Positions 32,005 through 41,025 of a stretch of 64,000 nt of DNA are shown here, in pieces. The position numbers and the translations under genes are program-made. This stretch comes from CBDAQA01 sp965247815 (GTDB lineage: Bacteria; Planctomycetota; Phycisphaerae; Tepidisphaerales; Tepidisphaeraceae), in NCBI GenBank assembly GCA_965247815.1, contig CBDFHW010000026.1, positions 434,001 to 498,000 of the forward strand, in the 5' to 3' direction. Position 1 is the stretch's first letter; every line of letters begins with the position of its first letter. The notes beneath the pieces are model-generated. The model was not told the DNA's origin. It saw nothing but the letters and a program-made list of their open reading frames with translations, and ran no database searches.

Positions 32005-32193
32005 ATGCCAGATGCATTGAAATGGGTCATCGGACTGCTCGGGGCGATTCTGCTCGCCGTCACGCCTTATTTCTGGTGGATTAATCCGACGCTGCTCTGG
32101 GTAGCCATCCCGCTGCTGTGCGCGTGGAGCGCGTGGTTGATGTTGGAATATTTGCGGTGGGCCAGATCGCTGGGCAAGGGCCCGCGTTCGTAA
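32005..32193 (+). CDS. Small two-helix membrane protein
   Basis: A 62-residue frame, MPDALKWVIGLLGAILLAVT then PYFWWINPTLLWVAIPLLCAW, has two hydrophobic segments and a basic C terminus (RWARSLGKGPRS). The reading frame extends upstream without a start but overlaps the MOSC gene there, so ATG 32005 is used. There is no strong Shine-Dalgarno. It resembles short inner-membrane proteins often found in gaps; no family was recognised. Confidence 0.45.
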   Translation: MPDALKWVIGLLGAILLAVTPYFWWINPTLLWVAIPLLCAWSAWLMLEYLRWARSLGKGPRS

Positions 32194-32327
32194 TCCGTTT
32201 GCGAAATTGCTAGAATCATTCTGATGCTCACGCCTACCCCCGATAGCGACAGCAAGTCCGCACGTTAGCGACCGGTCCTGCTAGCCGCGTTGCTCGTTCA
32301 TTTTCCCACCCATTAAGAGTGCCAGAC

Positions 32328-33437
32328 ATGTCGCAGGTTCAGACGTCCACCGATCGATTTCTGAAAAAACTTCAGGAGACCGCGGACAAATATGCCACGT
32401 TCCAAGAGATGCTGAACGATCCGGCGATGATGGGGAACTCCCAGAAGCTCGTGGCAATGAGCAAAGAGGCGGGGCAACTGGAGCCGCTGGTCACGCAGTA
32501 CCGTCAGTTTCTCGACGCGCGAAAAAATGTGAGCCAGTTGATCGAGATGAGCGAAAACAAGTCCGACCGGGACATGGCGGACCTTGCCGCGGCGGAACTG
32601 CCCGAGGCGCAGGCCAGCGCCGACTCGCTACTGGAAGCATTGAAAGACGAGATGCTCGCCGCCGAGGACAACGCCGTCGACTCGTTTTTTCTGGAACTCC
32701 GGGCCGGCACCGGCGGTGAAGAGGCGGCGCTGTTCGTGCGGACGCTGTACGAGATGTACCGCCGGTACTGCGAGGTGCACGGCTGGCGGTTCGACGTCAA
32801 CGATTTTTCAGCCTCCGATCGGGGCGGATTTAAAGAAGTGATCGTGAACGTCAAGGGCACGGGTGCGTACCGCCATTTGCGGTTCGAAGGGGGCGGGCAC
32901 CGCGTGCAACGGGTGCCGGAGACTGAATCGCAGGGACGGATTCACACCAGTGCGGCCACCGTGGCGGTGCTGCCAGAGTTGCCGGACGTGAAGATCGAAA
33001 TTAATCCGCGTGACGTCGAAGAATCCGGCTGCCGCGGGGGCGGGCCGGGCGGGCAGAACGTCAACAAGGTTGAAACCGGCTGGCAATTGAGCCACAAGCC
33101 GTCGGGGCTGCGGTTTAAGATGACCGAGCACAAAAGTCAGGCGCAGAATAAAGAACGGGCGTGGGCGCTGCTGCGTGCGACGCTGTATGAAGCCGAGCAG
33201 GCAAAGCAGCACGCCGCCGTCACCAGCACCCGCAAAGCGATGATGGGAAGCGGGGACCGGAGCCAGCGTATTCGCACGTATAATTTCCCGCAGAATCGGT
33301 GCACGGATCACCGCCTCGGCGGGGAAGGCGGGGGCGAGAAGAACTTTAACCTGGACCAAATCACCCAGGGACAGATCGAGCCGTTGATCGAAGCGCTGCT
33401 CCAGCTAGACAAACAGCAGCGGCTGGAAAATCTTTAA
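32328..33437 (+). CDS. prfA: Peptide chain release factor 1
   Basis: The 369-residue protein terminates translation at UAA/UAG. The stop-codon recognition tripeptide is PET in VQRVPETESQGRIHTSA (RF1 type P-x-T; RF2 would have S-P-F), and the GGQ peptidyl-hydrolysis motif lies in CRGGGPGGQNVNK. It ends with the RF1 tail RTYNFPQNRCTDHRLG and NLDQITQGQIEPLIEAL. The residues around GGQ (GGGPGGQNVNKVETG) differ from the common S-S-G-A-G-G-Q-H-V-N, closer to other class I members. ATG 32328 is preferred over in-frame GTG 32319. No prmC methyltransferase follows, which is unusual but not rare. Confidence 0.96.
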   Translation: MSQVQTSTDRFLKKLQETADKYATFQEMLNDPAMMGNSQKLVAMSKEAGQLEPLVTQYRQFLDARKNVSQLIEMSENKSDRDMADLAAAELPEAQASADSLLEALKDEMLAAEDNAVDSFFLELRAGTGGEEAALFVRTLYEMYRRYCEVHGWRFDVNDFSASDRGGFKEVIVNVKGTGAYRHLRFEGGGHRVQRVPETESQGRIHTSAATVAVLPELPDVKIEINPRDVEESGCRGGGPGGQNVNKVETGWQLSHKPSGLRFKMTEHKSQAQNKERAWALLRATLYEAEQAKQHAAVTSTRKAMMGSGDRSQRIRTYNFPQNRCTDHRLGGEGGGEKNFNLDQITQGQIEPLIEALLQLDKQQRLENL

Positions 33438-33441
33438 GGCG

Positions 33442-33828
33442 TCAATCGACGAACAGAAGATAGATCGCGACGAGAAACCCGACGACCGCGAGCGTGCCTG
33501 CGACGAGAATGGACGCTGCCGACGACGGCCTTGTCTGGTCACCGGCGTCGAACCGCCTGGTGAATCTTGCGTGACGAACGGCGGCGAACCCGTTCACGAC
33601 CACGCCGAGCGTGACCAGCGTCACGCCCACCCACAGACTCAAACGCGTATGCGACGCGGTAACCCCGTGGGCGTCAGAAAACGCGCGGAGGAAAAGCCCG
33701 AACCGCGCGACCACGAATCCGAACCCCATCATGGCCAGACCGGTTCGGACCCAGGCAAGCGTGGTCCGCTCGCCGGCGAAATAAACCCGTAAGTCCGGCT
33801 CGATTTTTCTTTCTGTTGGTTCCGTCAA
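33442..33828 (-). CDS. DUF202 (YidH-like) membrane protein
   Basis: The 128-residue inner-membrane protein begins EPDLRVYFAGERTTLAWVRTG and has three hydrophobic helices: LAMMGFGFVVARFGLFLR, LWVGVTLVTLGVVVNGFAAV and ILVAGTLAVVGFLVAIYLLF. The FAGERTTLAWVRT opening is the DUF202/YidH family hallmark. The function of the family is unknown. It converges with prfA, with 4 bases between their stops. Confidence 0.88.
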   Translation of the reverse strand: MTEPTERKIEPDLRVYFAGERTTLAWVRTGLAMMGFGFVVARFGLFLRAFSDAHGVTASHTRLSLWVGVTLVTLGVVVNGFAAVRHARFTRRFDAGDQTRPSSAASILVAGTLAVVGFLVAIYLLFVD

Positions 33829-33970
33829 AATAGACCTCTTTTAATCTTCGGTTCTGAAACCTCGCGGCGCGTCGGCGGCTGCGGTCGCGCCGTTGTTGGT
33901 TGAAAATCTGAACACGGTCGTCAGAGTATCGGCAGCAACGAAAACCGCCCAAGCATTCGAAACGGACATC

Positions 33971-35497
33971 ATGGCCTACCTTCTGGGAATTGACATCGGA
34001 ACCAGCGGCACGAAGACGCTTATCTGCGACGAAAACGGAGTCCTGATCGCGACCGCGATGGCCGAACATACCATCAGCTCGCCCGAACCCGGTTGGTCGG
34101 AGCAAGACCCCGAGCAGTGGTGGTCGGCAACGATCATCGCGACTAAAGCCGTGCTGAGAAAGGCAAAAGTTAAATCGCACGACGTGTCGGCGATCGGGCT
34201 TTCGGGGCAGATGCACGGCAGCGTCTTTCTCGGCGACGGAATCAAGCCGTTGCGACCGGCGTTGCTTTGGAACGACCAGCGGACGTCCGAGCAGTGCGTC
34301 GAGATCGAATCCCGGGCCGGCGGTCGCGCGGCGCTGATCGAACTCGTCGCCAACCCGGCTTTGACCGGATTCACCGCGCCGAAAATCCTCTGGGTCCGTC
34401 AGCACCAGCCGCGGATTTACGCCCGGACCAAGCACATCTTGCTCCCCAAAGACTACATCCGCCTCTGCATGACTGGTGAGTACGCCACGGAAGTAAGCGA
34501 CGCGAGCGGCACCTTGCTGTTGGATGTCGTGAACCGGTGCTGGTCGAAGGAGCTGCTCGGGCGGTTGCAGATCGATTCGGCGTTATTGCCGACCGTTACA
34601 GAGTCTCCGGAGGTCACCGGCACCCTCACCGCAACGGCGGCGCGAAGCCTCGGGCTGCAACCCGGAACACCCGTCGTCGGCGGGGCCGGCGATCAAGCGG
34701 CCGGCGCGGTCGGGAATGGCGTCATCTCGTCGGGCATCGTGAGCGCGACGCTCGGGACCAGCGGAGTGGTCTTCGCGCACAGCGACAAACCGGTTCGTGA
34801 TTCGAAAGGTCGCGTTCACACGATGTGCCATGCCGTGCCCGGGCGGTGGTGCGTTTTCGGGTGCATGCTGTCGGCCGGGGGAAGCTTTCAATGGTTCCGC
34901 AATCAACTCGGACAAACCGAGCTCTCCGCCGCGAAACGGCAAAAATGTGACCCGTATGACCTGCTGATCGAGCAGGCCGCTGGGGCGCCGCTCGGCAGCG
35001 AGGGGTTGTTTTTCCTGCCGTATCTAACCGGCGAACGCTGCCCCCACCCTGACCCCTTAGCGCGGGGCGCGTGGATCGGGCTGACTTCGCGTACGACGCG
35101 CGGCATGATGATCCGGTCCGTCCTAGAAGGGGTTACCTTCGGCATGCGCGACGCCCTTCAGATCATGCAGCAGATGGGCGTCACCGTCCGCGAGGTTAGA
35201 GCAAGCGGAGGCGGTTCGAGGAGCAAGTTCTGGAAGCAACTGCAGGCGGACGTGTATCGTCAGCCGGTGGTTACCACCAACGCAACAGAAGGCCCGGCAT
35301 ACGGGGTCGCGCTGCTGGCCGGCGTCGGCACAGGGGTCTTTGGCTCGGTCGAGCAGGCGTGCGCTGCTTCGATCCGATTGGTGACGAAGCTGACGCCGAA
35401 CCAAAAACGCGCAGGTGCCTATGACCGACACTTCGCCGTTTACGACAAGTTGTACGACGACCTCAAGCCACGCTTTGCCGAGATCTCGGAGCTCTGA
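33971..35497 (+). CDS. xylB: Xylulokinase-like FGGY carbohydrate kinase
   Basis: The 508-residue protein begins AYLLGIDIGTSGTKTLI, the FGGY kinase phosphate-1 loop, followed by AIGLSGQMHG (sugar-binding), LWNDQRT, GAGDQAAGAVGNG, ATLGTSGVVFAHS and RASGGGSRSKFWKQLQADV, all xylulokinase-like. It would phosphorylate D-xylulose to xylulose 5-phosphate, feeding the pentose phosphate pathway (rpiB lies in the same window but far away). ATG 33971 was chosen over a longer in-frame start at 33893, which lies inside the preceding intergenic sequence. No xylose isomerase or transporter is nearby. Confidence 0.93.
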   Translation: MAYLLGIDIGTSGTKTLICDENGVLIATAMAEHTISSPEPGWSEQDPEQWWSATIIATKAVLRKAKVKSHDVSAIGLSGQMHGSVFLGDGIKPLRPALLWNDQRTSEQCVEIESRAGGRAALIELVANPALTGFTAPKILWVRQHQPRIYARTKHILLPKDYIRLCMTGEYATEVSDASGTLLLDVVNRCWSKELLGRLQIDSALLPTVTESPEVTGTLTATAARSLGLQPGTPVVGGAGDQAAGAVGNGVISSGIVSATLGTSGVVFAHSDKPVRDSKGRVHTMCHAVPGRWCVFGCMLSAGGSFQWFRNQLGQTELSAAKRQKCDPYDLLIEQAAGAPLGSEGLFFLPYLTGERCPHPDPLARGAWIGLTSRTTRGMMIRSVLEGVTFGMRDALQIMQQMGVTVREVRASGGGSRSKFWKQLQADVYRQPVVTTNATEGPAYGVALLAGVGTGVFGSVEQACAASIRLVTKLTPNQKRAGAYDRHFAVYDKLYDDLKPRFAEISEL

Positions 35498-35503
35498 TTC
35501 GGC

Positions 35504-36478
35504 TTAGTCGGCGTCCTGCTGTCGCCAGTCCGGCAACTTCAGCGGGGGCGCGGCCCGCACGATCTCAATGCGGTGTTTCTCCAGCCAACTGGGCAACACC
35601 AGCTTTGTTCCGAGCTCGTCGGCAGTCTGGTCGGAAGTGAATCCCGGATTGTCAGTGGCAATCTCGAAGAGCACGCCCCCGGGCTCGCGGAAATAGATCG
35701 AGTGAAAATAATTACGGTCCATGACCGGAGAAACGTTGAACCCGAGATCGGCCAGCGTAGACCGCCACCGCGCCTGCTCGGAATCATCGGGCGTCCGAAA
35801 CGCCACGTGGTGGACGATGCCCGCGCCGAGCGTCCCGTTCCGAGCGCCCGGGACGCAGACCAGGTCCACGACAGACCCGATTCCAGTCGCCCCGGCTGCC
35901 TGATACCGGTACCGGTTGTTTTCGGTCCCGACGAATTTGAACCCCATCACATCAGTCAACAACTTCGCCGTTCTTTCGTACCCTTCGACTGAGATCGTAA
36001 CGCCGTCGAAGCCGTGAATCGCGTGAGCACTGGGGACCGGGCCGGTCTTCCATGGAATGCCGTTCAGTGCCGGGAGCCCGACGATTTCCAGCCGCATCCC
36101 GTCGGGGTCGTTGAAGTCGATGACCCGTGAGCCGAAGCGTTCGGCCGCCACGTGCACGATCACGCCGTGTGCTTTCAACCGGTCTACCCAGAAGTCCACC
36201 GAAGCTGCCGGCACAGCCAACGCCGTGCCGGTCACCTGCGGCGGTCCGGTTCGACCCCGGCTCGCCCCCTGCCAGGCGAAGAACGTCACGATCGTACCGG
36301 GCCGACCAGATGCGTCTCCGTAATAAAGGTGGTAACTGCCCGGGTCGTCGAAGTTGACCGTCAGCTTCACAAGGCGAAGGCCGAGCACTGTGCAATAGAA
36401 ATCCACGTTCTTCTGTGCGTCGGCGGTAATGGAGGTGACGTGATGGATTCCGGATATTGTCGGAATTTTCACTGACAT
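35504..36478 (-). CDS. Ring-cleaving dioxygenase / glyoxalase-fold protein (MhqO-like)
   Basis: The 324-residue protein has two vicinal-oxygen-chelate (glyoxalase/bleomycin-resistance) halves: GIHHVTSITADAQKNVDFY and GMRLEIVG in the first, HGFDGVTISVEGYERTA and YFREPGGVLFEIATD in the second. His and Glu metal ligands are where the family places them. The length and layout match Bacillus MhqO/MhqA, putative dioxygenases in hydroquinone detoxification. The downstream gene on the same strand is MhqD-like esterase, 12 bases upstream of its start, so the pair is a likely two-gene operon. Confidence 0.88.
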   Translation of the reverse strand: MSVKIPTISGIHHVTSITADAQKNVDFYCTVLGLRLVKLTVNFDDPGSYHLYYGDASGRPGTIVTFFAWQGASRGRTGPPQVTGTALAVPAASVDFWVDRLKAHGVIVHVAAERFGSRVIDFNDPDGMRLEIVGLPALNGIPWKTGPVPSAHAIHGFDGVTISVEGYERTAKLLTDVMGFKFVGTENNRYRYQAAGATGIGSVVDLVCVPGARNGTLGAGIVHHVAFRTPDDSEQARWRSTLADLGFNVSPVMDRNYFHSIYFREPGGVLFEIATDNPGFTSDQTADELGTKLVLPSWLEKHRIEIVRAAPPLKLPDWRQQDAD

Positions 36479-36490
36479 CGAAACTGCCTT

Positions 36491-37129
36491 TCAACGTTGT
36501 ACCAAAGTCTTCAGCATTGCCCGGCAGGCGTCAATCTCGTCTTCGTTGATCGCGTGGGGCATTCCCGCGTAGCGACGCAACTCGACAACACCCTGCATCT
36601 TTTTCAAGATCGCCTCGGTTTCCTGAACGCGAACGAATGGGACGTGCGGGTCGGGGTCGCAGGCGCCGAGGAAAACCGGTGTCGCAGATAGATTACCCTC
36701 GTAGTCGCGGAGCTTGCCGGGTGCACCGATGAGGCCCCCTGACAATCCGATGATCGCAGCATATTGGCGGGCTCGCCTGGCTGCGAACTCCAACGCCAGG
36801 CAGGCGCCTTGCGAGAACCCAAGGAGCGCGATTCGGTCAGGGGTCGTGCCGTTCGCGATCAGCTCGTCGACCAGCAGATCCAGCCGCTGCAGGGCAAAAT
36901 CCAGGTCGGGCTGATTCGTCTCGACGGGGGCTAGGAACGAGTTGGGGTACCACGAATGATTCGACGCCTGCGGTGCGACTGCGGCGAGATCTGCGATCTC
37001 GAACGATTCGAATAGCCCGAGCATGCTCTGTGCCCAGGCGCCCCGGCCGTGCAGCAGGATCACAGTCGCCGCCGCATCCCGGGGGCGGGGTCCCGCGGTC
37101 AAAAGTGGTTGTTCGAGATGCGAGTTCAT
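36491..37129 (-). CDS. MhqD-like alpha/beta hydrolase (carboxylesterase/phospholipase family)
   Basis: The 212-residue protein has an alpha/beta-hydrolase fold: oxyanion-hole HGRGAWAQSM, nucleophile elbow GFSQG (LLGFSQGACLAL), the acid in LGACDPDPHVP and the His in AGMPHAINEDE. It lacks a signal peptide, so it is cytosolic. It resembles Bacillus MhqD, partner of MhqO in quinone and diamide stress, and sits upstream of the MhqO-like gene with 12 bases between. In B. subtilis both genes are repressed by MhqR; no regulator gene is visible here. Confidence 0.88.
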   Translation of the reverse strand: MNSHLEQPLLTAGPRPRDAAATVILLHGRGAWAQSMLGLFESFEIADLAAVAPQASNHSWYPNSFLAPVETNQPDLDFALQRLDLLVDELIANGTTPDRIALLGFSQGACLALEFAARRARQYAAIIGLSGGLIGAPGKLRDYEGNLSATPVFLGACDPDPHVPFVRVQETEAILKKMQGVVELRRYAGMPHAINEDEIDACRAMLKTLVQR

Positions 37130-37253
37130 GGGCGGCAGCGTCTCGACCCCGTGCGCTTTGGGCCGAAGCGTAGCGGACTATCCTGTCACGCGGCAACGGC
37201 CGGGAGCGTATAAACAAGCGGCTGTTTTGTAACGCGTGAAACGCTTTATCCGT

Positions 37254-37281
37254 TTGACGCTTTCACAAGCATCGGTAGGAT
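37254..37281 (+). promoter_or_regulatory. Sigma-70-type promoter for the exported protein gene at 37333
   Basis: TTGACG (37254-37259) and TAGGAT (37276-37281) with a 16-base spacer; predicted start near 37288, 45 bases before ATG 37333, which has AAGGAG as ribosome site. Confidence 0.5.
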
Positions 37282-37332
37282 TCTCGCTGGTGTCGCGTCG
37301 TTGAGGAATCGTCTGGGACTAAGGAGCTTGAA

Positions 37333-39123
37333 ATGAAAAATGTTCGTCGTGGGATCAAAACCGGCTGCGCGCTGGCAGCTGCGATGTGTGCCTCGGTTCT
37401 TGCTGCCCGGTCGGCAACGGCTCAGGTTCTTGAACAAATTCCGAGTGACGCGCTGGTGGTGATCAAAGTGAATCACATCGCCGACACCAACACCAAAGTC
37501 TCGAACCTGATGCAGGCGCTGGGCGTCACCGATCTGGTCCCCCCGACCAAAGATCCGGTCGAGTCGCTCGAGACCCAGCTCGGCCTCGGGCCGGGGCTCG
37601 ACAACAAGCGCGACGCCGCCGCGGTGCTCCTAAACGGTAAGTTCGAAGAAGGGAACGGACCGCCGCCCGCGCTGCTGCTCCTTCCCGTTTCGGACTACAA
37701 AGCATTCCTGGGAAGCGTCACAGTGGTTCGCACGGAAGGCGACGTGACAGTCGTTCACTTCAAGGACAATGAAGAGGACGCGTTCGCCGCCAACTGGGGC
37801 GGGTATGCCGCGATCTCCCCGCGGAAGGAATGCATCGTCGCCAAGCACGATGGTCTGAAACCAACCGGTTCGGCCGCCACTGATCTGGAACAGAAAGACA
37901 TCTGCATCTACGTCAACTTCCCGGTGCTCAAAGCGTTGTTACTGCCCAAGCTCGAAGAAGGTCAGACACGCGCGACGAGTGAACTTGAAAAAAATGCCAA
38001 GGGAATGGACGAGCCCAAGAAGAAGGTCGCCAGAGCAGCGATCGGGCAAGGCATTCAGGCCGCGCGTGAATTTTTGAACGATTGCCGGTCGACGACGATC
38101 GGGATCAGCTTCACCCAGGCCGGCGTCAGCGGAAATATGACCGTCGACTTCCTGCCGGACACCTACCTCGGCAAACTCGCCGGCGAGATGAAGACCAGCG
38201 AAACGTCGTTGCTCGGTGGTCTGCCGAAGGCCGCCTACCTGCTTTACGGCGGGTCGGTTCAAGATCCGAAAGTGGTTTCCAAACTCTTCGACGACGTGAT
38301 CGCGCCGGTGACACAGTCACTGGGTGACATGGGCGAGGACGGCAAGAAGCTGGTCGCGGTCATCGAAATGTACCGCGACGCGTTGACCTCGGCCGAAGGC
38401 GGGTCGGCCGGGCTGGTCGCCCCGACCGCGGCCCTGGGTCAGGGAAGTCTGATCAAGTTCGTCGCCGTGATGAAGGGTGACGCGGAAAAGCTCAAAGCAA
38501 TACAGTCCAAGAGCAGCGAAACGCAGAATGAATTGATGCACGCGTTCGGACCGGCCGGTCAGGCGGACCTGATCAAGACGACGACGACCGCGGACTTTAA
38601 GACGATCGACGGCGTGAAATTCGACCGGGTCCAGACCGAGATCAATCCGGACAACACGTCACAGGAAGCGATGAACGCGGCCGAGATGATGAGCCGAATC
38701 TATGGCCCGGATGGCGCGAGCATGGTCGTGGGCGTCGTCGATCCGAAAACTTTAATTTCGGGAATTGGGCTGGATGACGAGTACCTCGGACAGGTCGTCG
38801 AGGCGTCCAAAACCAGCAAGGACGTTCTCAGCGACGACGTGAAGTCGGTCGATTCGGAACTCCCTAAAAAACGTTCGCTCGCCTACTACCTGGCGGTCGA
38901 CCAGATCGTGCAGACGGGCCTGAGCTATGCCCGGGCCAATGGCATGGCGGTTCCGGTGCAGTTGCCGAACAACCTTCCGCCGATCGGCTTCACCGCCGGG
39001 TCGGATCAGACGGCTTTACAGCTGAACGTGTTCCTTCCAACCAAGCTCACGCAGGCGTTGGTGCAGGCGGGTCTGTCCGCGTATCAGCAGTTCAACGGCA
39101 AAGGAAACGGCGGCGGGCTGTAA
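37333..39123 (+). CDS. Exported protein of unknown function
   Basis: The 596-residue product has a signal peptide MKNVRRGIKTGCALAAAMC through RSATAQ. The mature part begins LEQIPSDALVVIKVNHIADTN, reminiscent of DUF3352-type exported proteins that open 'IP.DAL.V..V', and has alternating helical and strand segments (for example LLLLPVSDYKAFLGSVT, GKLAGEMKTSETSLLGGLPK). No catalytic motif is visible. It is monocistronic, with its own promoter and a strong terminator. It is probably a periplasmic or surface protein; I do not assign a function. Confidence 0.7.
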   Translation: MKNVRRGIKTGCALAAAMCASVLAARSATAQVLEQIPSDALVVIKVNHIADTNTKVSNLMQALGVTDLVPPTKDPVESLETQLGLGPGLDNKRDAAAVLLNGKFEEGNGPPPALLLLPVSDYKAFLGSVTVVRTEGDVTVVHFKDNEEDAFAANWGGYAAISPRKECIVAKHDGLKPTGSAATDLEQKDICIYVNFPVLKALLLPKLEEGQTRATSELEKNAKGMDEPKKKVARAAIGQGIQAAREFLNDCRSTTIGISFTQAGVSGNMTVDFLPDTYLGKLAGEMKTSETSLLGGLPKAAYLLYGGSVQDPKVVSKLFDDVIAPVTQSLGDMGEDGKKLVAVIEMYRDALTSAEGGSAGLVAPTAALGQGSLIKFVAVMKGDAEKLKAIQSKSSETQNELMHAFGPAGQADLIKTTTTADFKTIDGVKFDRVQTEINPDNTSQEAMNAAEMMSRIYGPDGASMVVGVVDPKTLISGIGLDDEYLGQVVEASKTSKDVLSDDVKSVDSELPKKRSLAYYLAVDQIVQTGLSYARANGMAVPVQLPNNLPPIGFTAGSDQTALQLNVFLPTKLTQALVQAGLSAYQQFNGKGNGGGL

Positions 39124-39155
39124 GCTCGTTACCACTTTGATTGCCTGAATGTTCG

Positions 39156-39191
39156 AACCGGCCGCGACCTCTGTCGCGGCCGGTTTTGCTT
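39156..39191 (+). terminator. Strong intrinsic terminator
   Basis: Thirteen-base GC-rich arms (39156-39168, 39173-39185) with a CTCT loop, followed by a T-rich tail, 33 bases after the exported protein gene. Confidence 0.88.
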
Positions 39192-39295
39192 TCCGGATGA
39201 CACGATCTCCTGCATTTGCTTAACGTCTAACGCAGCACTGATTGGTTGACCTGGACTGTTGCCGGTCGCAGCGCATTGACTATCGAAGGAGCATT

Positions 39296-40276
39296 ATGAA
39301 AGCCTGGTTACTCGATCAACTGAACGGCATCGAATCTCTTCGCCTGGCGACGGTGCCCGATCCTGAGCAAAACCAAGGTGAGGCGATCGTCGAACTGGAC
39401 TTCGCGGCATTGAACCCGGCCGACTATTACCTGGCACAAAATCAGTACCCTGCGAAGCCGAAACTGCCGCATATTCTTGGCCGCGACGGCGTCGGCACGA
39501 TCCGCGAGGTGGGTGACGACAAAGGCGGCTTCAGTGTGGGGGATCGCGTGGTGCTGCTCCGCAGCGAGGTGGGGGTTAATCGTCCCGGCACGTTCGCCGG
39601 GCGTGTCGCGGTGCCGGTCGAATCGCTCGCGGCCGTGCCCACGGGTTGGACCCCCGCCGAGGCAGCGGCGGCGCCGCTCGTGTATCTCACCGCGTTTCAA
39701 GCACTCGACCAATGGGGCGCTTTGCCGCCGTCGACGGTGCTCGTGACCGGGGCCAGCGGTGGGGTAGGGGTAGCGACCGTGCAACTCGCGTCGGCAGCCG
39801 GGCACCGGGTGATCGCCCTATCCCGCAGTCCAGAAAAACGGCAACAACTGCAGGCGATCGCGAAAGTGTCTTGTCTGGACTCTGCCGACCCGTCCTGGCC
39901 GGACACGCTCAAGGAAAGTTTGGGTCATTCGAGAGTCGATCTCGCCGTTGACAGCGTTGCCGGTCCGGGATTCAACCAAGTCCTGAGTGTCATGGGTCAC
40001 AACGGCCGGATCAGCGTCGTCGGGCGACTCGCCGGTGAAGTCCCACACTTTAACACCGCCGCCTTGTTCTTCCGGCGAATCAAGATCGGCGGGGTGGCCG
40101 TCGGCGATTTTACACCGCCCCAAAGCCAGGCGGCGTGGAAGCGAATCGTCGAGATCCTGAACGGCGTGAAGATGAAGCCGTTGATCGATTCGGTCTTCGA
40201 ATTCGACGACATCAAGGCAGCATTCGCGAAGCTGCAAAAAGGCCCGATGGGAAAAGTGCTGGTCCGGACCCGTTGA
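39296..40276 (+). CDS. Zinc-independent quinone oxidoreductase (MDR family)
   Basis: The 326-residue protein is a medium-chain dehydrogenase/reductase of the quinone-oxidoreductase type: MKAWLLDQLNGIESL, ALNPADYYLAQNQYP, HILGRDGVGTIREVG, nucleotide-binding GASGGVGVATVQLASAAG (A-x-G-G-V-G), and IDSVFEFDDIKAAFAKLQ. It lacks the catalytic zinc ligands Cys/His of alcohol dehydrogenases, so it likely reduces quinones or enones with NADPH. ATG 39296 has a strong GAAGGAG ribosome site; the longer frame to 39242 runs through the preceding intergenic DNA. Confidence 0.92.
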   Translation: MKAWLLDQLNGIESLRLATVPDPEQNQGEAIVELDFAALNPADYYLAQNQYPAKPKLPHILGRDGVGTIREVGDDKGGFSVGDRVVLLRSEVGVNRPGTFAGRVAVPVESLAAVPTGWTPAEAAAAPLVYLTAFQALDQWGALPPSTVLVTGASGGVGVATVQLASAAGHRVIALSRSPEKRQQLQAIAKVSCLDSADPSWPDTLKESLGHSRVDLAVDSVAGPGFNQVLSVMGHNGRISVVGRLAGEVPHFNTAALFFRRIKIGGVAVGDFTPPQSQAAWKRIVEILNGVKMKPLIDSVFEFDDIKAAFAKLQKGPMGKVLVRTR

Positions 40277-40410
40277 GCTCGGAAACAACGCAATCCGCCG
40301 TCAAATGGCGGAGCTCGTTCTTTCGAACCGACCGGCAGCTCGAAGTCCGGTTCGACACCCTCTTCGGCTTTGGCAGTTCCCACGCCGCTTTCGCCGGTCT
40401 ACGAATAAGT

Positions 40411-40898
40411 CGTGCGCTATCTATTCGCCAGTCCGTATGCGGAGCCGATTCTGCGGGGCACCTGCGGTGAGCAGATCAAGCGGATCGAGTCCCGGTCGCG
40501 GCCGACGAAGATCATCGGCGGGCGGTTCTATAGCTATGCCAGCAGGCAGTGGGCGGCGGGGAAGCTGTCCCTGGAGGGATGTCGGAAATTCGAAATCCGA
40601 AATTCGAAACCAAAAATCGGAAGGAAATCCGAAGCCCGAAATCCGAATTGCGAGAACAGTGATCGTGGGGGACAGCATTGAAGTGCCGGGCAGCGGTACG
40701 GAGCCGTGGATGTTGGAGCTGGCACGAGTGCTGATCCTGAAAAACCTGCCGAGAGGCGTGATCGTGGGGACGGAGAGAATCAGGGAAGTCATCAAAGGCG
40801 ATTCGTTGTACGAATGGCATCTGACGGATGTGGAACGCGCCAAGCGATTCCGTAAACCAAAGGGCCATCCACAGCCGGTCTGGTTCACGCCGTTCTGA
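40411..40898 (+). pseudogene. ASCH-domain gene remnant, frameshifted and interrupted by a repeat
   Basis: Homology to an ASCH-type protein (opening A-L-S-I-R-Q-P-Y-A-E-x-I-L-R-G) is spread over all three forward frames. RALSIRQ (from 40411) continues only after a one-base slip at about 40432 as PYAEPILRG, then RSRPTKIIGGRFYSYASRQW. Next comes the 'FEIRNSKPKIGRKSE' repeat (40584-40651), after which the third frame resumes with LPRGVIVGTERIREVIKGD, YEWHLTDVERAKRFRKPKG and ends HPQPVWFTPF at 40898. An intact ASCH gene would read through one frame. I conclude it is a decayed gene in which a repeat was also inserted. The genuine gene start is unclear. Confidence 0.7.
40584..40651. repeat. GAAATTCGAAATCC-type short dispersed repeat
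   Basis: Several imperfect copies of a CGAAATYCGAAA unit in about 68 bases. In frame it translates as the N-S-K-S-E-I-R-N-Q-K-S-E pattern that I recognise from planctomycete intergenic regions. Here it lies inside a decayed ASCH-type coding region. Confidence 0.65.
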
Positions 40899-40980
40899 TG
40901 GGTTAAGGACGGAATAAATCGGTCGTTATGCGCCCGTTCGAAGGTGGATTAAGACACGCGTGTTTTACCGTAAAATGAAG

Positions 40981-41012
40981 AAAGCCCTTCGACGGATTCG
41001 TCGAAGGGCTTT
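40981..41012 (-). terminator. Terminator of the tRNA-Pro gene
   Basis: A perfect 14-base inverted repeat (40981-40994 with 40999-41012) and 4-base loop lies 13 bases after the tRNA 3' end on the minus strand, followed there by CTTCATTTT. The palindrome is symmetric, so it could also act on the plus strand. Confidence 0.8.
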
Positions 41013-41025
41013 CTATCGTATCTAG

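Noticed and set aside
40305..40898. 197-codon frame as an intact gene
   Set aside because: Only its last third resembles an ASCH protein; the first part is in another frame. Annotated as a pseudogene instead.
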